Shown: positions 25,276 through 34,088 of the stretch, one piece after another
How positions within the stretch are numbered: the stretch's first letter is position 1
How the letters are laid out: each line of letters begins with the position of its first letter
From: Oligoflexia bacterium
GTDB taxonomy: Bacteria; Bdellovibrionota; Bdellovibrionia; JABDDW01
NCBI GenBank assembly: GCA_016715815.1
Contig: JADJXN010000005.1
Location: 62,001 to 126,000 of the forward strand
Reading direction: 5' to 3'
DNA length: 64,000 nt
The notes under the pieces: model-generated
Database searches by the model: none
What the model was told of the DNA's origin: nothing
Seen by the model: the letters and a program-made list of their open reading frames with translations, nothing else
Made by a program: the position numbers and the translations under genes

Positions 25276-26958
25276 TTAGCTTGATGTGATCTGAATGTCC
25301 CTAATTAAGAGCTGAAGCCTTTTTTGACCATTAAAATAGTTAAATCCGGGCTCAACAAGCAACTCAAGGTTGGAATAACTACCAGGCCCTAGACCTAAGA
25401 CGGCCTTATCTTTAAACCTGTCTTTTGCAAAAAACATCAAAGCTTCAAGACGTGATTTACCGTCTGTTAGATAAACCTTTAAATGCATTTGTTTAAGCCA
25501 ATCAATTTTAGTTATTTCAAACTCAGAGAGTTTAAAAAGCGGCTGAGGGTTATTCATCCCAAAAGGACCAAGTTGAGTTAGCCAAGTTATACTTGTTTGA
25601 TTAAAATCTGACACTTTAGCATCAAAATCATACTCAATGATTTCCTGGGCCATTTTATTGTTTTTGTTTTTATCTTCATAGTGCTCTAAAACCATTTCTT
25701 TAAACTTATCAAATTGCTCAGGCAAAAGTGAAAAGCCGGCGGCTTGTGAATGCCCTCCATGACGAAGTAGGTGCTCACTTGAGTAGTTTAGTGCTTCAGG
25801 CAAAAGATCATGGGCCACGCCGCGCGCACTTCCAATTCCCTCTTCTGGGCTATGCCAAGCCACAATAAACGTTGGTTTTTGAGTAAGCTGCGCTACTTTT
25901 GTTGCCACAAGCCCCACAACCCCCGCATGCCCAATGGCTCCAAGAACAATGGCTGGCTTTAAATATTCTGCATCAGTTAATTGATCTAAAATTTTTTGAT
26001 ACAACTCCTCTTGAAGGCTTTTTCTTTCATTATTTAATTTAATTACTTCAAGACAAAGTGTTTGAGCTTGGTTTTTGTCATCGCATAATAAGATGTCAAG
26101 TGGACGAATGGACTTTTCTAACCGACTTAAGGCATTTAGCTTTGGTCCAATAGTAAATCCAACATCTTGGGTATCTAAATCCTTACCCTCAAGGCCTAAG
26201 TAATTAAGCAGCGCCCTTAAGCCTGCTTTACTTGTTTGAGATAAAATTTTAAGACCATGTTTTAATAAAATTCTGTTTTCTTTAATCAGAGGCACCATAT
26301 CGGTAATGGTACCTATGGTAAAAAAATCCAAAAGATTTTTTAAATCAACACTCACACCCAACTCTCTTTTAACAGCCATTAAAAGATAAAAAGCCACTCC
26401 CACACCAGATAAATGCCCAAGATCTGAACCACATGTTCCTTTATTTGGGTTAATAACAGCAACCGCTTGAGGTAAATTTTTTCCGGGTAAATGATGATCT
26501 GTAATAATTAAATCAAGGTTTAACTCTTTAGCATGATTAGCTTCATCAACGGCTGTAATTCCGCAATCAACACTAATAACAAGTTTTGCCCCTTGATCTT
26601 TAATTATTTTTAGCGCTTCCTTGTGTATTCCATAACCCTCTTCAAAGCGTGAAGGTTGGTAAAAGCTGACATTTTCAAAACTTAAAAGTTTAAGACCTTC
26701 AACTAAAAGTGCAATGGCACTTGAGCCATCAAGATCATAATCTCCATACACGCAAACTTTTTCCTGGTTAAGCCAAGCCTGCTTTAAACGTGTTACAGCT
26801 GCCTGCATACCATCAAGCTTAAGTGGGTCAGTTAAATCTTTAAGAGATGGATTTAGGTAATTTTTAATTTGCTCAGGTGTTTTAATTTCACGTGCAATTA
26901 AAAATTTTTTATTAAATGGTAAATCAACATCTTCACAGCGCCTTCGCCACCGAGCCAT
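25276..26958 (-). CDS. recJ: Single-stranded-DNA-specific exonuclease RecJ
   Basis: 560 residues. The DHH-family motifs run in order: VYGDYDLDGSSA (about 69-80), SVDCG, ITDHHLPG (about 150-157), LDFFTIGTITDMVPL and, later, RHGGHSQAAGFS (about 405). They coordinate Mn for 5'-3' ssDNA degradation in recombination and repair. The C-terminal OB-fold segment is present. The start overlaps the secF stop by one base. The very N-terminus (ARWRRRCEDVDLPF) is shorter than in E. coli. Confidence 0.92.
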   Translation of the reverse strand: MARWRRRCEDVDLPFNKKFLIAREIKTPEQIKNYLNPSLKDLTDPLKLDGMQAAVTRLKQAWLNQEKVCVYGDYDLDGSSAIALLVEGLKLLSFENVSFYQPSRFEEGYGIHKEALKIIKDQGAKLVISVDCGITAVDEANHAKELNLDLIITDHHLPGKNLPQAVAVINPNKGTCGSDLGHLSGVGVAFYLLMAVKRELGVSVDLKNLLDFFTIGTITDMVPLIKENRILLKHGLKILSQTSKAGLRALLNYLGLEGKDLDTQDVGFTIGPKLNALSRLEKSIRPLDILLCDDKNQAQTLCLEVIKLNNERKSLQEELYQKILDQLTDAEYLKPAIVLGAIGHAGVVGLVATKVAQLTQKPTFIVAWHSPEEGIGSARGVAHDLLPEALNYSSEHLLRHGGHSQAAGFSLLPEQFDKFKEMVLEHYEDKNKNNKMAQEIIEYDFDAKVSDFNQTSITWLTQLGPFGMNNPQPLFKLSEFEITKIDWLKQMHLKVYLTDGKSRLEALMFFAKDRFKDKAVLGLGPGSYSNLELLVEPGFNYFNGQKRLQLLIRDIQITSS

Positions 26959-27866
26959 TATCTTTTAAACTTATCCAGTATGATAATAAATGGGCTTGCA
27001 ACATAAATTGAAGAATAAGTGCCAAGAATTATTCCAATAAGCATGGCAAATGCAAAGTCTTCAATAACACCACCGGCATAAAGATATAAGCATAGAGTTG
27101 CAAGTAATGTTGTAAAACTTGTCAAAATAGTACGGTTTAACATGTCATTAATACTTCTATTAATAACATCTTTAATGGGCCGTCCCTTAAAGCTAGCCAA
27201 ACTTTCTCTAATTCTATCAAAAATAATAATGGTGTCGTTAAGAGAGTAACCAATAATAGTTAAAACAGCCGCCATGATTTGAATATTAACCTCTTTTTGA
27301 AGAAGTGAAAATACACCTAAAGTCACAACAGCATCATGAAATAAACAAATAACTGCGCCAGGGGCAAATTTGTAATCAAACCTTAAACCCACATAAATAA
27401 GGATACATAAAATGGAGTAAAATGCCGCCAATACTCCATTTCTTTTTAATTGGCTTCCTACTTGAGGGCCAACAGTATCAATCCTTCTAATTTCAGCAGT
27501 TGGCCATTTTGCCATTATGGCATTTTTAGTAGATTCAATTGTTTTAAGTAAAATTTCATTTGTTTCCTTCTCCGTGGCACCTTGGCGTACTTGTACGCGA
27601 ATGAGATACTCATTACTTTCCCCAGAAAATTGTTGAACAACGGCATCACTGAAACCAATTTCTTTAGTAAAGCTTCTAACTTGGTCAATACTTACTACAT
27701 CAGTGAATTTAACTTGAATCTCTGTTCCACCAGAAAAATCAATTCCGTAGTTTAGCCCCTTTGTGAAAATAAGAACTAAAGAAATGATGGTGAGAAGAAT
27801 GCTAAAGCCACCCCAAAAACCAATCCATTTTGTAAAATTAATGTCAACCTGATCTTTTTTTGTCAT
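26958..27866 (-). CDS. secF: Protein translocase subunit SecF
   Basis: 302 residues, six membrane helices. GLNYGIDFSGGTEIQVKF near residue 32-49 and the RRIDTVGPQVGSQL block are SecF landmarks. The helix pair GYSLNDTIIIFDRIRE (about 207-222) and NRTILTSFTTLLATL are the conserved RND-type motifs. Partner of SecD, 19 bases downstream of it in a yajC-secD-secF order. Confidence 0.95.
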   Translation of the reverse strand: MTKKDQVDINFTKWIGFWGGFSILLTIISLVLIFTKGLNYGIDFSGGTEIQVKFTDVVSIDQVRSFTKEIGFSDAVVQQFSGESNEYLIRVQVRQGATEKETNEILLKTIESTKNAIMAKWPTAEIRRIDTVGPQVGSQLKRNGVLAAFYSILCILIYVGLRFDYKFAPGAVICLFHDAVVTLGVFSLLQKEVNIQIMAAVLTIIGYSLNDTIIIFDRIRESLASFKGRPIKDVINRSINDMLNRTILTSFTTLLATLCLYLYAGGVIEDFAFAMLIGIILGTYSSIYVASPFIIILDKFKR

Positions 27867-27885
27867 TTTTATCCATCCTATAAAA

Positions 27886-29580
27886 TCAAACGCTTAATTT
27901 TTTAAAACCAACTTTATCTATTAAAAGCTCTATCATAGTTCGTGTCACAAAAACTGATGCAAAAAGTGATGTCACAATACCTGTTAATAATGTAACTGCA
28001 AAGCCTTTAACGGCTCCTGTTCCATAATGCATTAGAATGAGACTTGTAATGGCTGAGCAAATATTAGCATCAAAAATGGCCCAAAAAGCCTTATCAAAAC
28101 CAATTTCAATGGCTGCCTTGTTACTTGAGTTTTTTCTTAACTCTTCTCTGATACGCTCAAATATAATAACGTTTGCATCCACCGCCATACCAATGGTGAG
28201 CGCAATACCTGCAATACCAGGCAAAGTTAAAGTGGCATTTAATGCGGTCAAAATAGATAAAATTAAAAATATGTTTATTCCCAAAGCCACATCGGCAATT
28301 AAGCCTGCACCTTTGTAGTAGATAAGCATAAATAAAACTATTAAAGTTGCAGCAATGTAGCTTGCCTTAATTCCCTTTTGAATACTGTCCATTCCAAGAG
28401 TTGGCCCAACTGTTCTTTCTTCAAGTTGTTCAAGCGCTGCTGGAAGCGCCCCAGCTCGTAGAGCCATTGCTATATCTCTGGCTTCACTCATTTGTGCATT
28501 ATAATCTCGGCCTGAGCCTAAAGTAATTTGTGCATTACCACCAGAGATTTTTTGTCTAATGTTGGGGGCTGAGTAAACAACATTATCTAAAATAATGGCC
28601 ATGTTTTTATTTACGTTTTCCCCTGTAACTTGAGCAAATTTATTTGCACCATCAGCATTAAAAGATAAAGAAACATAGGGCTCGTTAAAATCTTGGCTCA
28701 TGGCTACCCCTGCATCTTTTAAACTATCCCCTGCAAGAGCTACTTCTTTTAAAAGATAGGGAACTTTACCAGCGCTTATCTCTAATGCATTTTCATTTTT
28801 GCCAAAAAGAACAATGCTTCCCTGGGGTAATTTATTCTTAATATCAGCATTAATTTTTTTAACATACTCACTATACTTCATGCTTTTAATTGTGTAATTG
28901 CCTGTCTTTTCAGCATCCGCAACAATTTGAGCGACTTGTTGCTTGCTCATTGAAGTGTCTTCAATTCTAAATTCTAATCTTGCGGTTCTATTAATAAGCT
29001 CTTTGGCACGCTCAGCATCTTTAATACCTGGTAATTGAATAAGTATTCTACTCTCACCTTGAGCGGCAATACTTGGTTCACTCACTCCAAATTCGTCAAT
29101 TCTATTACGTATGGTTTCAATGCTTTGGTCAATGGTACGCTTTTTAAGATCGTTTATATATAAATCACTATATTTTAAAGTAATCTCCGTTCCAGAAACA
29201 TTTAAAATTTGAAGATTGGTTCCATAGTTTTTTTCAATTAAATCTCTTACTGCTGATTCTTCGCCTGCTGCACCCATTTTAATAATAATGCTAAGCCCGT
29301 TTAAGCTATTATCATCTCGCTTAACACTAACTACATTTAATGATTTTTCTTTAAACATAGAATCAAGTGTTAAAGCCAAGCGCGTCGTGCTTTCTTTTAA
29401 AACACTTGGTACATCAACACCCATTACAAGGTAAAGCCCCCCTTGGATATCTAGCCCGTAGCGGATTTTATCTTTTGTTGGCCACCAACTTATTTGCTTT
29501 ACGTTGGGAACAAAAAATATGGTTGCACCTATAAGCACTAATATAATGACTACTATTTTCCACGTTAAGCCTGTTTTCAT
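27886..29580 (-). CDS. secD: Protein translocase subunit SecD
   Basis: 564 residues. The first membrane helix is followed by YGLDIQGGLYLVMGVD. The periplasmic P1 domain has TIETIRNRIDEFGVSEPSIAAQG and RILIQLPGI. The C-terminal five-helix block has GMAVDANVIIFERIREE, the SecD signature. It drives late steps of Sec export using the proton motive force. It overlaps yajC by four bases and precedes secF. Confidence 0.95.
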   Translation of the reverse strand: MKTGLTWKIVVIILVLIGATIFFVPNVKQISWWPTKDKIRYGLDIQGGLYLVMGVDVPSVLKESTTRLALTLDSMFKEKSLNVVSVKRDDNSLNGLSIIIKMGAAGEESAVRDLIEKNYGTNLQILNVSGTEITLKYSDLYINDLKKRTIDQSIETIRNRIDEFGVSEPSIAAQGESRILIQLPGIKDAERAKELINRTARLEFRIEDTSMSKQQVAQIVADAEKTGNYTIKSMKYSEYVKKINADIKNKLPQGSIVLFGKNENALEISAGKVPYLLKEVALAGDSLKDAGVAMSQDFNEPYVSLSFNADGANKFAQVTGENVNKNMAIILDNVVYSAPNIRQKISGGNAQITLGSGRDYNAQMSEARDIAMALRAGALPAALEQLEERTVGPTLGMDSIQKGIKASYIAATLIVLFMLIYYKGAGLIADVALGINIFLILSILTALNATLTLPGIAGIALTIGMAVDANVIIFERIREELRKNSSNKAAIEIGFDKAFWAIFDANICSAITSLILMHYGTGAVKGFAVTLLTGIVTSLFASVFVTRTMIELLIDKVGFKKLSV

Positions 29581-29918
29581 TGTTTTGTTTCCTCTTTTGC
29601 AAGGCGTGCTATTTGTGATTTTAGAATTTTAATTTTTGTATTCTCACTAATTTGAAGAGTTATAAAAAGATCTGTAATGCCTACAACTTCTCCAAAAATT
29701 CCGCTTGTAGTTAACACAGAATCCCCTCTTTTAAGGTTAGCCAAAAAGTTTTGCTGCTCTTTGAGCTTTTTTTGTTGAGGCCTTGCAACTAAAAAATAAA
29801 AAACAACCATTATGACTACAAGTGGGAAAAGCATTTCTCCCATACCGGGTTTTGCTGCTGCTGGTGCTGATTGCGCAGATGCGATTGAAATAAATAAATT
29901 ATAAAATAAAAAAAACAT
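29577..29918 (-). CDS. yajC: Sec translocon accessory protein YajC
   Basis: 113 residues. After a Ser/Ala/Pro-rich N-terminus one membrane helix (LFPLVVIMVVFYFLVARPQQKK) leads into KRGDSVLTTSGIFGEVVGI, the YajC signature. AGGGAG lies nine bases before the ATG. First gene of yajC-secD-secF, 70 bases downstream of tgt, the usual tgt-yajC-secDF neighbourhood. Confidence 0.93.
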   Translation of the reverse strand: MFFLFYNLFISIASAQSAPAAAKPGMGEMLFPLVVIMVVFYFLVARPQQKKLKEQQNFLANLKRGDSVLTTSGIFGEVVGITDLFITLQISENTKIKILKSQIARLAKEETKQ

Positions 29919-29988
29919 TGATATGACTCCCTTTGTGATTCCCTTTATTTAACTAGAAAATCTAAAGTCACATACGTTTAAAAAAGAA

Positions 29989-31098
29989 TCAAGATTTGCT
30001 TTGGTTTGATGCTGCGCAAAATTTATTAAAGAACTCTGTCCATTGATCTGCCTTGATAGCCTGGCGGCATTTTTCAATCAAGTTATTATAAAAATACAGA
30101 TTGTGGTAGGTCATAAGACGAGACGATAAAATTTCGTTATTTATGTATAAATGCCGCAAGTACGCACGTGAGTAGCCTTTACAAACCTTACAGCCACAGT
30201 TGGGGTCAAGGGGACTTGAATCTTGGGTATATTGAGCCTGTTTAATACTAACGATGCCGGTGCTTGTAAAAGCATTTCCATTTCTTGCATTGCGGGTTGG
30301 GATAACACAATCAAACATATCAATACCTGCATTAATGGCTACAACTATATCAAGGGGGGTCCCAACGCCCATTAAGTAATGGGGCTTATCCTCAGGCAAA
30401 TGGGGGGTGATTTTATTAACCATCTCATGCATGAGCTCTATTGGCTCACCCACACTTAAACCACCAATGGCAAAACCATCAGGGTTAATTTCTTTAAGCT
30501 CATTAATGCTTTTTAACCTTAAATCCTCGAACATCCCACCTTGAACAATTCCAAAAAATAAACTCTCTTTGCGTATCATGGCTAGTTTTGAGCGCTTTGC
30601 CCAACGCATAGAGAGCTCCATACTTTTTAAGGCTTCATCAAAACTTGCCGGGTATGGTGTGCACTCATCAAAGGCCATAATAATATCCGAGCCCAAATCC
30701 ATCTGAATTTGCATACTTGTCTCAGGGCTTAGAAAACATTTTGAGCCATCATAGTGGCTTTGAAACTCTACACCCTCTTCTGTTAGCTTTCTAATTTTAC
30801 TTAGGCTAAAAACTTGATACCCACCACTATCAGTAAGAATACCTTTTGGCCAATTCATAAACTTATGCAGCCCTCCTAGCTTTTTAACTACTTCTTCACC
30901 AGGGCGCAAATGTAGGTGGTAGGTGTTGCCAAGTATAATTTTAAATCCAATTTCTTCTAATTCTTCCACAGTCATGGCCTTTACTGTGGCCTTTGTTCCA
31001 ACGGGCATAAATACAGGGGTTTCTACCACTCCGTGAGCTGTAGTGAGCTTTCCGTATCTTGCGGATTGTGATTTTTTAATTAATTCAAAACTACTCAA
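29989..31098 (-). CDS. tgt: tRNA-guanine transglycosylase
   Basis: Exchanges guanine-34 for preQ1 in GUN-anticodon tRNAs. 369 residues. Key blocks: LTDSGGYQVFSLSKI (about 91-105, with the general Asp), MAFDECTPYP, FDCVIPTRNARNG (nucleophile Asp region, about 270-283) and the zinc site CGCKVCKGYSRAYLRHL (about 308-324). Lies between queA and yajC on the same strand. Confidence 0.96.
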   Translation of the reverse strand: MSSFELIKKSQSARYGKLTTAHGVVETPVFMPVGTKATVKAMTVEELEEIGFKIILGNTYHLHLRPGEEVVKKLGGLHKFMNWPKGILTDSGGYQVFSLSKIRKLTEEGVEFQSHYDGSKCFLSPETSMQIQMDLGSDIIMAFDECTPYPASFDEALKSMELSMRWAKRSKLAMIRKESLFFGIVQGGMFEDLRLKSINELKEINPDGFAIGGLSVGEPIELMHEMVNKITPHLPEDKPHYLMGVGTPLDIVVAINAGIDMFDCVIPTRNARNGNAFTSTGIVSIKQAQYTQDSSPLDPNCGCKVCKGYSRAYLRHLYINNEILSSRLMTYHNLYFYNNLIEKCRQAIKADQWTEFFNKFCAASNQSKS

Positions 31099-31126
31099 AA
31101 CTTACTTCCTCTTTAAAGATAAAGAC

Positions 31127-32167
31127 TTATACCATAACCGTTAAATCACCATAAGAAAAAAGACGAAACTGAGCTTCAACTGCCTGGTTGTAGGCATTTA
31201 TTATTTTATCTACCGCTTCTTGATCACATGTGAAGTTTTGACCACAAAAGGCAGCAGCCAAAAGTAATAAAGAAGACTCCGGTTGGTGAAAGTTAGTTAA
31301 AAGCGTATCAATAACTCTAAATTTATAACCAGGCTTAATAAATAACTCAGCCTCTGCTTTTGCCCCACTAGCCCAACTCTCTAATGCTCGCACAACAGTT
31401 GTACCGCATGCCCAAACACGCCCACCGCCTTCTTTAGTTTTTTTTATTTTATCTTTCACCTCAGGGCTTATAAAAAAACTCTCAGAATGAATTTTAAAAT
31501 CATCAACGTTTTCTACATCAATGGGTAAAAATGTTCCTGCCCCAACATGTAAAGTAATATAATCAATATCTACACCTTGGTTTTTAATTTGCTCAAGTTG
31601 CTCATTGCCAAAATGTAGGCTTGCAGTAGGGGCTGCAACTGAGCCCATCTCTTTTGCCCAAAGAGTCTGGTAGCGCTCAATGTCTTCTGGGTTATCATTA
31701 TGGCTCTCTCTAAGTTGTAAAATATAAGGTGGTAATGGGACATGGCCAAATTGGTTTAAGTACTCTGTCACATCAATTTGATTTAAAATTTGAATCTCGC
31801 TTACTTTTCCTGTTTTTAAAACTTCAGCTTTTACTCCCCCTGGCAGATCAATTATTTTTTTCAGCTTTAACTTCATGTTTTTTGTTAGCACCTGCCAGTG
31901 CTGGCTTGATTGAAGTGATTTTAAATAAAACACTTCTTTATTACCCATTATTAATCTGGCTTTTAAAACTTTTGTGTTATTTAAAATTAAAAGATCTTTA
32001 GGCTTAAATAATTTGTAAAAGTCTAGCCAGGAAATTTCTTTAAAATTTTTAGAATTTTTGGGAATTATAAAAATTCTAGATTCCCCACGGGGCTTGGGTT
32101 TTAAAGCTACAAGTTCATTGGGGTAGTTAAAGCTTAACTGATTGGTCTTTAGAGTCAAAAACTTCAC
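31127..32167 (-). CDS. queA: S-adenosylmethionine:tRNA ribosyltransferase-isomerase
   Basis: 346 residues. Adds the epoxycyclopentanediol precursor to preQ1-34 in tRNA. Family blocks FNYPNELVALKPKPRGESRIF at the N-terminus, LLILNNTKVLKARL, GSVAAPTASLHF (about 190), LHVGAGTFLPI and FHQPESSLLLLAAAF (about 295-310) are all present. It overlaps the SpoIID-like gene by 41 bases and precedes tgt by 28. Confidence 0.96.
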   Translation of the reverse strand: MKFLTLKTNQLSFNYPNELVALKPKPRGESRIFIIPKNSKNFKEISWLDFYKLFKPKDLLILNNTKVLKARLIMGNKEVFYLKSLQSSQHWQVLTKNMKLKLKKIIDLPGGVKAEVLKTGKVSEIQILNQIDVTEYLNQFGHVPLPPYILQLRESHNDNPEDIERYQTLWAKEMGSVAAPTASLHFGNEQLEQIKNQGVDIDYITLHVGAGTFLPIDVENVDDFKIHSESFFISPEVKDKIKKTKEGGGRVWACGTTVVRALESWASGAKAEAELFIKPGYKFRVIDTLLTNFHQPESSLLLLAAAFCGQNFTCDQEAVDKIINAYNQAVEAQFRLFSYGDLTVMV

Positions 32168-33272
32168 TCACTTTTGCTAGCGGGTAGTAATGCCTTAAAA
32201 TTTCTAAATAGGTTTTCCCATTTAGAGCCATGGCTTTGGCCCCCCACTGACAAAGACCACTCCCATGACCGTATCCACGGCCTACAAAAGTGACTGAATT
32301 TTCATCAAAGGTCAAAGAAAAAAGTGTGCTTTTTAGCTTATCAAATCCAATTTTTTGCCTTAAATCCTGCCCTGAAATTTTTGTGCCGTTTACCTCTACA
32401 AACTCAGCCCTTCCAGTTGAGCTTTTAATAATTTTTATATCTTCATTAAGCGCATCTAAACCTAAAACTTGGGCAAGTCTTTGTTTAGCCATTTTATATT
32501 TCCATTCAAATCTTCGCATTTTACAGTAATGGTCTTTTGTTGTTCCAATTTTGAGCTCCCCCACCCCCCAAACATTTGAAGGCTCCTCAGTATGTCCCCC
32601 ACAATCTGAATGGTAGTAGGCTTTTAAGGGGAGCTGGTTTAAAAATAAAAATTCATTTTGAGTTTCATTTACTGCTTTAAGGGCTTCTTTTGAGAGGTTA
32701 CTTTGAAGGCTATAAACTTGATCTAAGACATTTGCATTTAAATGAAAAATCTCATTTTTTCTGCTTAATAGCTGGCTGTAAGCATAGCTTCTGGCTGCAA
32801 TAGCTTGAGCCTTTAAGGCTTCAAGTGGCCAATGTGAAGGCATCTCTCCCACAAGCACGCCTTGAATGTAATCATTTAATTTTAAATTAAGTATTACATC
32901 TGCTCTGTTATCATTCTTTGCTGATAAGAAAATGGGAGTTGGGTACCAAAATAAATTTATTTTAATTCTTCCCGATACTGAATCTAATTTCAAAATGGGG
33001 TCTGAGGATTTTAATTTTTTAGAATTTTTTTGCACAACCCATGCTTGTGATCTTGAGATTTTTATTGAATCATCCTTTATGAGGCTAACATTTTTAATTC
33101 CCTCAAGACTTAAATTATCAACCATAATTCCTGAGCCATTTAAATTTATGGGTAAACTAATAGAGGCAATTTTGACTCTGACGCTTTTAGGCATGTCTAA
33201 AGTCTTAAAATTTGCATGAACTTTAAGTGAAAAAATACAGATTGCTGTGGTTACTAGATGCAGATAATTCAA
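32127..33272 (-). CDS. Exported SpoIID/LytB-domain protein
   Basis: 381 residues with an N-terminal signal-like segment (YLHLVTTAICIFSLKVHA). The SpoIID domain has LNDYIQGVLVGEMPSHWPLEALKAQAIAARSYA-type sequence (about 125-160), YHSDCGGHTEEPSNVWG (about 217) and GRGYGHGSGLCQWGAKAMA (about 330-348). SpoIID cleaves glycan strands of denuded peptidoglycan. Outside spore-formers related proteins act in cell-wall remodelling, so a murein role in the periplasm is likely. Overlaps queA. Confidence 0.85.
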   Translation of the reverse strand: MNYLHLVTTAICIFSLKVHANFKTLDMPKSVRVKIASISLPINLNGSGIMVDNLSLEGIKNVSLIKDDSIKISRSQAWVVQKNSKKLKSSDPILKLDSVSGRIKINLFWYPTPIFLSAKNDNRADVILNLKLNDYIQGVLVGEMPSHWPLEALKAQAIAARSYAYSQLLSRKNEIFHLNANVLDQVYSLQSNLSKEALKAVNETQNEFLFLNQLPLKAYYHSDCGGHTEEPSNVWGVGELKIGTTKDHYCKMRRFEWKYKMAKQRLAQVLGLDALNEDIKIIKSSTGRAEFVEVNGTKISGQDLRQKIGFDKLKSTLFSLTFDENSVTFVGRGYGHGSGLCQWGAKAMALNGKTYLEILRHYYPLAKVSEVFDSKDQSVKL

Positions 33273-33356
33273 ACTCTCTCCGTGAGTTAAAAACTACTGT
33301 TTGCACTATTAAACTATAAATTTTGATCTGTTAAAAGCTCTGACAAAGGTCTGGGT

Positions 33357-33962
33357 TTATTTGTGGTAAATGGCTCTTCCATTTGGTTTTAAACCCTGAG
33401 CATTTAAAATCTTATTAGCCTCTACAATTATTTTTTGAGCTGCTGCAGAAGGTTTACCTAGCTCTGAAACTTTGCTTGAGCGCTTTGTGTTCGCATAGGG
33501 GCTGTAGGCACTATATGAATATGGAGGCAGGGTATTGTAATAGGCATCAAATAAATCTGAAGTGGGATCAATAGCTGACTTATTTTCAACATCATGGAGC
33601 CACCAATGTGTTTTCCATTTACCTTTTAAATCAGGGTTTTCTGATTTCATTAGCACAAGACCTGAGTTTTTACCTCCAAGCATGTAATAAACTGCTTCAG
33701 CTGCACTTTTTTCAAACCCTATGCTTTTAACAAGAAATTTTATATTTAGAGCCCTTTGAAGGGGTGGTAATACCTCAGGGTCATCACGCAAAGTTTTAAA
33801 AGTTTGTCTAACCGCTTTAAGAACTCTAACTTTCTGAGGTAATTCAATAAGATTAGGACGTGAATCTTTAAAGCTTGTTGCAATAATAGTAGAACAATCA
33901 ATATCTTTTGCAGAAGCTAAAATGCTAAACAAGAATGAAAATATAAAAAAAACGTTTCGCAT
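33357..33962 (-). CDS. Exported hypothetical protein
   Basis: About 201 residues from the ATG at 33962, which places the signal peptide (MRNVFFIFSFLFSILASA) at the start; the frame is open to 33992. The mature part includes WKTHWWLHDVENKSAIDPTSD and a Tyr/Ser-rich LPPYSYSAYSPYAN stretch (about 145-160). The WH-DP pattern faintly recalls small transglutaminase-like proteins (His then Asp), but a Cys in the right place is not evident, so I make no enzyme call. Confidence 0.6.
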   Translation of the reverse strand: MRNVFFIFSFLFSILASAKDIDCSTIIATSFKDSRPNLIELPQKVRVLKAVRQTFKTLRDDPEVLPPLQRALNIKFLVKSIGFEKSAAEAVYYMLGGKNSGLVLMKSENPDLKGKWKTHWWLHDVENKSAIDPTSDLFDAYYNTLPPYSYSAYSPYANTKRSSKVSELGKPSAAAQKIIVEANKILNAQGLKPNGRAIYHK

Positions 33963-34049
33963 GCAGGGCAAATACATGCAATTAAAGTGCAACTCTTTTA
34001 AGCTTTATATACACTTTAAACTGCCTATAACCTAAAATAGTGACATTTC

Positions 34050-34075
34050 TGGCACTATTTTGGCACGCTAGGTGC
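34050..34075 (+). promoter_or_regulatory. Sigma-54-type promoter (two overlapping GG-N10-GC motifs)
   Basis: TTGGCACG-CTAG-GTGCA places GG at 34062-34063 and GC at 34074-34075, exactly ten bases apart, and matches the TGGCACG-N4-TTGCA consensus except for one base. A second register starts at TGGCAC (34050-34055), with GG at 34051-34052 and GC at 34063-34064. From the main motif transcription would begin near 34087, two bases before the ATG at 34089, giving an almost leaderless message. Confidence 0.55.
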
Positions 34076-34088
34076 ACTCTTTTAGCCT

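Noticed and set aside
33357..33962. Transglutaminase-like enzyme
   Set aside because: His and Asp spacing is suggestive but no nucleophilic Cys in a matching place.
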